A DNA stretch of 64,000 nt from assembly GCA_032718475.1 (NCBI GenBank), contig JAUCBJ010007728.1, forward strand, positions 142,707 to 206,706, in the 5' to 3' direction. The notes under the pieces were generated by a model, which worked only from the letters and a program-made list of their open reading frames with translations, did not search any database and had not been told where the DNA came from. A program made the position numbers and the translations under genes. Shown here in pieces: positions 58,113 to 64,000 of this stretch (position 1 is its first letter; every line of letters begins with the position of its first letter). The DNA comes from Nemertoderma westbladi (lineage: Eukaryota > Xenacoelomorpha > Nemertodermatida > Nemertodermatidae).

Positions 58113-58790
58113 TATTCAGAGTTTATGCGATTATTCGCAACATTCATTCCCCAAGTTTGTTCCTACAGTAATTGTGTTTGTTATACATACCGCTATAGTT
58201 AAATTAACCCCGGTACTACACGGGCTGCTTGGCGTAGGTAAAGACTGGTGATTTTGTGCATCGGTCACTCCAGCAGATGCCGTGGTTCTTTTAGCTGTTC
58301 AAGTATATTTAACTACTGATTATCTGTTGTACAAGTACTCGTACCTAATTTAGGGTTTAGTGTACAGTACTTTCCGAAGTAATTAGTGTAGACATTATAT
58401 TTGTGTTGTAAAGTGGTTGATAGGCACGTTCGATTAGCTCTATTAACTTCTAGGTAGGAACACTCCGTGATACATAACGTAGAACCTATAGCGATACGGC
58501 TATAGGTCGTCAGGCGGTGGTATTTTTCTATCTGTACAACGCAGTGTATTTACTACTACTTATTATTTCAAATACCGTAGTACCCTGTCCGTTGTAATAA
58601 CCAGTTTTCTAACTCTTTGTTAGGCTGGTTTGTAGACTTCTTGTAAAATTACCCTGACAATTCGTATTTGTGTTTTTTGTAAATTTTTGTGTTTATTTAG
58701 AGATTGTAATCTCACCCGAATTGTACGTAATTTGTAGTATTAAGTAACTTAGGTAAATTAGAATCATTTGTTTTAGGGTCCTGTACGTAA

Positions 58791-58823
58791 CACTTCACTG
58801 AAAGCGTACCGCTTTGTGTAGTG
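58791..58823 (+). other. Hairpin in the element C leader
   Basis: AAAGCG TAC CGCTTT, extended by CAC-TCAC / GTGTAGTG with one bulge. A stable stem in the leader, possibly a packaging or priming structure; role unknown. Confidence 0.5.
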
Positions 58824-59107
58824 ATTACCCCAGAAATAATAACATTTATTTCAAACATTGACTAAACCCATTAAAACGGGTATATATATATTATAAATCA
58901 AATCTAACGATTTATAAATAGTAGGCCTACCATATAACAATTAGGTCTCAATATCAGTTAGACTACTGCTTAAATAACGGTAATAAAGTAAGTTAAAGTA
59001 ACCAAGTAACCCTAAAGTTCAGAAATTCAATTATTCTAAAATAATTGACATACCAGTATTTACAATAGGCTTATTATATTTATTTCTATAAGGTTTAGGT
59101 TGAAATC

Positions 59108-59250
59108 ATACCGGTATTCTGTAATTAATTCTAGTCTGTAATTATACTTATATATATACACTATAAGTGTAAACTGTATACCGGTATTCGGTGATAAACC
59201 TAGTCTGTAATAATAGTTATATATACTATAAGCATACCGGTATTCTAATA
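59108..59250 (+). repeat. Degenerate ATACCGGTATTC repeats before element C ORF1
   Basis: Three ATACCGGTATTC motifs (about 59109, 59178, 59234), each but the last followed by TAGTCTGTAAT and TATATA...ACTATAAG. A 12-bp perfect palindrome is the repeated core. Confidence 0.75.
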
Positions 59251-59376
59251 TATTATATATCACGCTACACTGAGTAGCAGTACCGGTAATTAATTACTAG
59301 GCTAGCAGTTAATACTGAGTTACTAGACTTGCTCAGACTGTGATACAGCAGTAGACATTCAACTGTATACATAAAC

Positions 59377-61668
59377 ATGTCTGATACTAAGCAGAACCTG
59401 TCAGACAGTATATTAGATGTAACTATCTGCGACTCAGATAGAGACGTACAACCGTCTGGTCGTAAGTTCAGTTCACCTCCCACTGTGAGGAAGGTCATCC
59501 CTCCAGTAGTAATAACAGAACCTAGGCTAGTCCAACATCGTAGGTCTATCATAGGCACCCGAGCTCAAGTCAAGCGGGACCAAGAGGCGGCGGAGCGGCG
59601 GCAGCCCGCGAGTCAGGAGCTTGTTCCTCGGCGGCCCAGCAGCTCCTGTGGTGAGGATACTGTAGAGCTGACACCCGAGCGCGGAGCAGAGATGACGGAT
59701 GCGGCTTATACGGATCCCCTTCTCATCCTTCCTGCAGCCGTACTCACTAGGTTATTGATCGCGGTGGAAGAACACCAGATCGATTGGGCGAGAAGTCAAC
59801 GGTCAACTAGAGATAGTTACGCGGGATACACGAGTGAAGAACTGAAGTCTATTGTCGAGTCGCAATGGAACTTCCCCGGACCCGGACTCCCGTTTGATTT
59901 ATCAGAAGCTGCCTGGGAAGACATACACCGGATGGGAGTAGCCAAGGAAACCATCGATCCAGCTGTGTGGAAGAGGTCCGCAGCCGGATACGCACAGGGA
60001 TTCTTCAGCTCTATGGAGCGAGTAAAAGAACAACTGTTTCAACAACCTCAAGGACCTCAAGAGCAGGGATCGCTGCTTTATCAAGTTAGGGAAAGAATTC
60101 TACGAATCAGGCTAATCTTATCGGCCTTTGAGGAGGCTTCTAAAAGAAGACAAGACACGTCATTGCAAGTTGCCGTAAAGACTTGGTTTCAACGGGTGAG
60201 TCGCCAGGTTCAAGGAGCAGCTCAGTGGAAAGCTCAGTTGGAGGAGCGCTCAACCCATGGAGAATCAACAGACGCTACTTTTTCCCAAGTGGAAAGTGAA
60301 GCGACGGCAGAGAAACCGCATAAGAGGGATGCCATTGACATCTATCTGTCAGACTATCAACGTTTTTTAGGTAATGACGAGTTGAGGAGAAGGTTAGAGG
60401 GACTTAGCCCTAATAGTGAAGGAACCAAGCTTGTGTTGGATGCCATCGATGTGGAAATGAGGGCTGCGAATCAGGCTAAATTTGATGAACAACTCCGCCT
60501 GACACGAGTCCAAGAAGAACAAGTAAAGAAAAAACGTATAGAAGACAGAAAGAAAGCAGCAGTGGTAGCTGCAGAAGCAGAAAGAAAAGCGGCAGCGGCA
60601 GAGGCAGCGGCAGAGGCAAAGGCGGCAGAGGCAGCGGCAGAGGCAAAAGCGGCAGCGGCAGAGGCAAAGGCGGCAGAGGCAGCGGCAGAGGCAAAGGCGG
60701 CAGAGGCAGCGGCAGAAGCAAAAGCGGCCGAAGCTGAAAGAAAGGCGGCAGAGGCAGTGGCAGAAGCAGAACGGAGAGCGACTGAAGAAACCACCCAATT
60801 AGAATTAGAAAACATTCAGGAGAATCAAGACTGCATAAATAAACAGTTAACAGCTAGTAATATGCAGATGATGAATCGATCTACTCCCAAAAGGCAGGGA
60901 TATACATCATCTGAGGAAGGCGATACCACCGATACTGAAGGCAAAGGAAATAGATCTCGTCTAAGCAGACGTAAAAGAACATTCCACCGTCAGAAATTGC
61001 CTGATTTGCCTCCAGCTGTTAGAAGGCAACTAAATAGCACCAACTTAGGCAGTACAGAACCCACAGACCAAATAATTAAAATAGAAAGACTCCCTACTAT
61101 AGTAGATGAGCCTGAAATAATTAGGCCTGTTCTCGAAATCACCCCTTCGGTGATAGACACCCCTGTGCTCCCTGAAGTTACCTCTAAATTCCCTCTGCAT
61201 AGCACTAAGCTACCTGTGCCCCGTAGAACTGCCCCAGAGACAGTTCAGGTCCTGGGTCCCGAGCGAAATATTCATAATTTGTCGCCCGTTGTCCATCGTC
61301 CGCCCGCTACAACGTTGGCGACTCCCGCTTCGGCGGTCGAATGGGTGGACGAGGGACGGCGGGGGATGGATATCCTGCTCGGACAGATGCAGGAGACTGT
61401 CCAGCAGTTCAAGGGCACAGTAAGGGAAAGTAGGCTAGAGTTGCAAGAAGTGCAGCAAAGTATCGCGCTAGAGCGCGATAAATTAGTAAATACTCAAAGA
61501 GGTATACCACCACCCTCTGTAACAATGTGTCAACCTGTTAGGTCTGAAGTATCTCATGCGCAAGGTGTGGAGCCTACACGCATATATACTGCTAGCGAAG
61601 TAGAAACTCCTATAGTGAACCCTATTAAGGGTAATTATAGACCTGTTGATAATGATATTCCACTATAG
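59377..61668 (+). CDS. Element C ORF1: coiled-coil Gag-like protein
   Basis: 763 residues, ATG 59377 in AAACATGTC. N-terminal ~110 residues are charged and disordered. Residues about 115-330 are helical (PLLILPAAVLTRLLIAVEEHQIDWARS, FEEASKRRQDTSLQVAVKTWFQRV). Residues about 365-480 form a coiled coil with an AEAAAEAKA repeat. The remainder is basic and Pro-rich (RSRLSRRKRTFHRQ) and ends in a second helix (DILLGQMQETVQQFKGTVRES). No enzyme motif. It occupies the place of ORF1 in element B with which it shares only architecture. Probably a structural partner of gag. ORF2 begins 55 bases after its stop in another frame. Confidence 0.75.
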   Translation: MSDTKQNLSDSILDVTICDSDRDVQPSGRKFSSPPTVRKVIPPVVITEPRLVQHRRSIIGTRAQVKRDQEAAERRQPASQELVPRRPSSSCGEDTVELTPERGAEMTDAAYTDPLLILPAAVLTRLLIAVEEHQIDWARSQRSTRDSYAGYTSEELKSIVESQWNFPGPGLPFDLSEAAWEDIHRMGVAKETIDPAVWKRSAAGYAQGFFSSMERVKEQLFQQPQGPQEQGSLLYQVRERILRIRLILSAFEEASKRRQDTSLQVAVKTWFQRVSRQVQGAAQWKAQLEERSTHGESTDATFSQVESEATAEKPHKRDAIDIYLSDYQRFLGNDELRRRLEGLSPNSEGTKLVLDAIDVEMRAANQAKFDEQLRLTRVQEEQVKKKRIEDRKKAAVVAAEAERKAAAAEAAAEAKAAEAAAEAKAAAAEAKAAEAAAEAKAAEAAAEAKAAEAERKAAEAVAEAERRATEETTQLELENIQENQDCINKQLTASNMQMMNRSTPKRQGYTSSEEGDTTDTEGKGNRSRLSRRKRTFHRQKLPDLPPAVRRQLNSTNLGSTEPTDQIIKIERLPTIVDEPEIIRPVLEITPSVIDTPVLPEVTSKFPLHSTKLPVPRRTAPETVQVLGPERNIHNLSPVVHRPPATTLATPASAVEWVDEGRRGMDILLGQMQETVQQFKGTVRESRLELQEVQQSIALERDKLVNTQRGIPPPSVTMCQPVRSEVSHAQGVEPTRIYTASEVETPIVNPIKGNYRPVDNDIPL
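60562..60780 (+). repeat. Ala/Glu/Lys coding repeat in element C ORF1
   Basis: GCAGAGGCAGCGGCAGAGGC-type triplet-rich units encode AEAAAEAKA several times. It produces long open frames on the other strand that are not genes. Confidence 0.9.
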
Positions 61669-61723
61669 AACTGATCATAATCCGAGAAATTTATATACCG
61701 ATAACTCGATATTAAATAACACG

Positions 61724-64000
61724 ATGGCCCAAGAAAGTTTTACGCGTCAAATGGCTAGAACCGAAGCCCGGCAAGCGGTAAAGGTGGGAGAGATCGTCAA
61801 GTTCAATGGAGATGAGATGAAATGGTTACCTTTTAATGAATATTACAAAGATAACATACAGAACTCTGTACTATCTAATGGAGAAAAACTTAGATACCTC
61901 ATCGAGTGCTTGGAAGGATCTCCCAAGTTAATGGCGTTAAAGTTTATTGGACATCCAGACGGATTAAGACAAGTTTGGGATACACTAAACATCAGGTATG
62001 GTAATAGGAATAATATCGCTGGGTACTTATATGCAAAGTTAGTAGCGCCCCGAAAGTTTATTAGTAGTGGAATTATCGAGTTTTCCGATGAGATCCAGGA
62101 GATCTGCAGACAATTAGATTGGCTAGGTAAGTCTCATGAGTATCAGAACACTATGGTTATTAGAGCAGTGGCTTCTACTTTACCGAAAGGTGGAGTAGGT
62201 ACACGCTGGGATAAGAAAGTGTTATATATGATGGAACAACAACGACGAGACCCTACCATGGCTGATCTCATGTCATTCCTAGATGGAGAAGTGAAATTAC
62301 AGCTCCTGAAACTGTCCAGAGAGAAGACACCGGAAAACAAGGTAAGTGAAAAACCCGTCTCTAGGAGAAAGGTAACACCAGTATGTTATACCGATGACGG
62401 CGAAAGCCAGACTTCTCAAGGAGAAGATAGCGGGAAGGACACGGATAGATCTTATTACGTGAATAAAATGCCTAAAGATCAGGTAAGTAAATTCAAGTCT
62501 CGAACAAATGACAGGAGGGAACAGGTAAGAAAAACTCCTCCCACGTCTCCCAAGAGAATTCAGGTGAGAAAACCCGAAGAAAAGGCAAGTGTACACAATG
62601 TGACTCAAAATAAGGTAAGTAACATCAAACCGAAATGTGCGCTGTGCGACGGGACCCACCATTTGAATAGGTGTGATGAATTTCTAAAGAAATCATTAAC
62701 AGAGAGACGCGAAGTCATGTGGGATAAGCGGTTATGTTATAATTGCCTCAGACAAGGACACCAACGGCGAACCTGTTTCTCTGACATAAGGTGTGCAAAG
62801 TGTGGTGCGAAACATCATATCTTGTTGCACGCTGAATTCGATCGAAATAGTCCGAATCAGGTGAGTGATTCCGAGTTACATGTCCAATTCAGTGATGTGA
62901 ACGACACTGATCAATCTGAGATGGAAGGATTCTATACAGACGAGTTCTCCGACGAAAACGAATCCTGTTACATGATAAATACCGCAGTGTATCGAGCACT
63001 CACATATGAAAAAGATACAGATAACGACTTTACTCTAACTACTTCTGAGCGACAACCATCTTGGAAAGAGCCATCTTCCAATGTAGGGATCCGAGAGTTT
63101 CCTGTGGTGCAAGTAAGGGTTCACGGACCTGAGAGGAGTTATGTAGTGAACGCCCTCCTTGACTCCGGTAGTACAGGAACATTCATCGACAAAGAGCTAG
63201 CCGAAGATATATTTGCTGGACAACCCAAGTTCCAAACTAAGCTCAACATGTCAGGCATTATGCAAGTTTGGAAATCTACAATAACAGCTGATTATTATGT
63301 AGGAGCGTTGTCCACCCCCCAGGACGAACTAGGAGAACACAGCATAAGGTCAGTGAAAATGGTGGCTATAAAGAACTTCGCTACTACTCAAGCAGACCTT
63401 TATAATTGGGACGAGGATGAGAGCATCCAACATCTTAACATACCTCGATTCCAGACTGATTATCCTGGAGTGCAAATACTCATCGGCCAAAACGCGCATG
63501 AGGCGCTGGAGACGTTAGAGAAACGGCCTGCTCAACCGCAGCCCCTACAGACCTATGCGGTAAGAACTAGAGTAGGTTGGTACTTTACTGGCCCTTCCCG
63601 TAGAACACTCAGAGAAAGACTACCGCCAGAGAGCGTATGCCAGGTGAGTGAATGGGAAGATGATACCAGTGAGGGAGACAACTCAACTGAGGGAATTCCA
63701 TACTCCTCAGATAATGACGACGTTCACCAGCTTTTTGATGAGGAGAATACCATCGATCTCCTTAAGGAAAACGAGGCTTGGCAAAACCAAGTGAACTTAT
63801 GTCAACTTCTCTATCCATCTGAACGAGAAGCTTATAACGACGAGTTAAATGACGTCATTGAGCGTTGCAATGCCAAGACTCGAGATGAACATGCTGTACG
63901 ATTCTTTACGCAAGAGGCGGTAGAGCCCAATTCCTACGATAAAGCCTTGTCGGTGGAAGAGGAAAGGGCCAAGCAGATCCAAGAGACAACTACACGTTTC
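61724..64000 (+). CDS. gag-pol: Element C ORF2: gag, zinc knuckles and aspartic protease (partial, cut by window end)
   Basis: 759 codons, open to the last base, from ATG 61724 (MAQESFTRQMARTEARQ). Residues about 20-160 are a DUF1759-type BEL/Pao gag (VKFNGDEMKWLPFNEYYKD, RYGNRNNIAGYLYAKL). Basic linkers follow. Zinc motifs lie at about 305-370 (CALCDGTHHLNRC, CYNCLRQGHQRRTC, CAKCGAKHHILLH). Protease is at about 477 (LLDSGSTGTFIDKELAEDIF) with an intact DSG, then a DUF1758-like region (VQILIGQNAHEALE, RTRVGWYFTGP). RT should follow beyond the window. Eight copies of a splice-donor-like MAGGTRAGN motif are read in frame as K/Q-V-S/R. No damage seen. Confidence 0.88.
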   Translation, partial: MAQESFTRQMARTEARQAVKVGEIVKFNGDEMKWLPFNEYYKDNIQNSVLSNGEKLRYLIECLEGSPKLMALKFIGHPDGLRQVWDTLNIRYGNRNNIAGYLYAKLVAPRKFISSGIIEFSDEIQEICRQLDWLGKSHEYQNTMVIRAVASTLPKGGVGTRWDKKVLYMMEQQRRDPTMADLMSFLDGEVKLQLLKLSREKTPENKVSEKPVSRRKVTPVCYTDDGESQTSQGEDSGKDTDRSYYVNKMPKDQVSKFKSRTNDRREQVRKTPPTSPKRIQVRKPEEKASVHNVTQNKVSNIKPKCALCDGTHHLNRCDEFLKKSLTERREVMWDKRLCYNCLRQGHQRRTCFSDIRCAKCGAKHHILLHAEFDRNSPNQVSDSELHVQFSDVNDTDQSEMEGFYTDEFSDENESCYMINTAVYRALTYEKDTDNDFTLTTSERQPSWKEPSSNVGIREFPVVQVRVHGPERSYVVNALLDSGSTGTFIDKELAEDIFAGQPKFQTKLNMSGIMQVWKSTITADYYVGALSTPQDELGEHSIRSVKMVAIKNFATTQADLYNWDEDESIQHLNIPRFQTDYPGVQILIGQNAHEALETLEKRPAQPQPLQTYAVRTRVGWYFTGPSRRTLRERLPPESVCQVSEWEDDTSEGDNSTEGIPYSSDNDDVHQLFDEENTIDLLKENEAWQNQVNLCQLLYPSEREAYNDELNDVIERCNAKTRDEHAVRFFTQEAVEPNSYDKALSVEEERAKQIQETTTRF

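Larger units (their letters stand above)
55982..59376 (+). repeat. LTR and leader of element C (boundaries uncertain)
   Basis: About 3.4 kb without a convincing gene. It starts TGTAAAAGCTTTTGTGGG exactly at the satellite edge. Internal features are a 38-bp tandem repeat (57241), a 288-bp duplication (57540), a hairpin (58791) and ACCGGTATTC repeats (59108). LTR end and primer site cannot be fixed without the 3' LTR. Confidence 0.5.
55982..64000 (+). mobile_element. Element C: 5' part of a third BEL/Pao-type retrotransposon
   Basis: Probable LTR/leader from TGTAAAAGC at 55982, coiled-coil ORF1, then a gag-protease ORF2 still open at the window end. Layout resembles element B, but the sequence is divergent, the ORFs are intact where visible, and the 20-bp palindromes of A and B are absent. 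RT, integrase and 3' LTR would lie beyond 64000. A BEL/Pao assignment rests on DUF1759-like gag, the knuckle pattern and the DSGS protease. Confidence 0.75.

Noticed and set aside
60394-60815. Long Ala-, Leu- or Cys-rich ORFs on the minus strand opposite element C ORF1
   Set aside because: Shadow frames of the GCAGAGGCG repeat that encodes the Ala/Glu/Lys coiled coil.

Overview
The window is eukaryotic, most likely from an invertebrate animal. There is no host gene, operon, rRNA or CRISPR array. It is built from LTR retrotransposons, mostly BEL/Pao type, embedded in a long AT-rich satellite. TATA and AATAAA signals lie in the LTRs, and metazoan-type splice sites with CTAAC branch points lie in the leaders. 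The species cannot be named from this sequence.

Layout. (1) 1-2396, minus: 5' half of a Ty3/Gypsy-like element D (LTR, gag, zinc knuckles, protease, start of RT), broken by a stop and a frameshift. (2) 2397-3146: under two copies of a ~415-bp satellite. (3) 3147-14773, minus: BEL/Pao element A with its 3' LTR, a tRNA-like segment, a large third ORF and pol. Its gag end is missing because element B starts inside it. (4) 14774-34032, plus: element B of the same family, nearly full length, with 5' LTR, ORF1 (coiled coil), ORF2 (gag-protease-RT-RNase H-integrase), ORF3, 3' UTR, tRNA-like segment and 3' LTR. A 1,044-bp foldback MITE sits between pol and ORF3. (5) 34033-55981: about 53 satellite monomers with multi-kilobase internal duplications. 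(6) 55982-64000, plus: the 5' part of a third BEL/Pao-like element C (LTR/leader, coiled-coil ORF1, gag-protease ORF2), cut by the window end.

The A/B family is the notable content. Both copies carry, in the slot where env would lie, a ~1,240-residue ORF3. I read it as a DEDD (RNase D/EXD-like) 3'-5' exonuclease domain followed by three CCHC knuckles, with no membrane segment. Conserved branch-point and acceptor sequences just upstream suggest that ORF3 is made from a spliced RNA. Both copies also have a TGAAAAC/GTTTTCA hairpin and a tRNA-like segment with A and B boxes directly before the 3' LTR. At least 19 copies of a 20-bp near-palindrome (GGAAGRCTYGYGAGCCTWYC) are scattered through ORFs in two reading frames and through untranslated DNA, always in the element's sense orientation.

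All copies except C look damaged: nonsense codons and frameshifts in A, B and D, and a 14-bp deletion that removes the first catalytic Asp of A's integrase. The apparent LTR ends of A and C both abut the satellite at the same base of the monomer, which hints at a preferred integration site.
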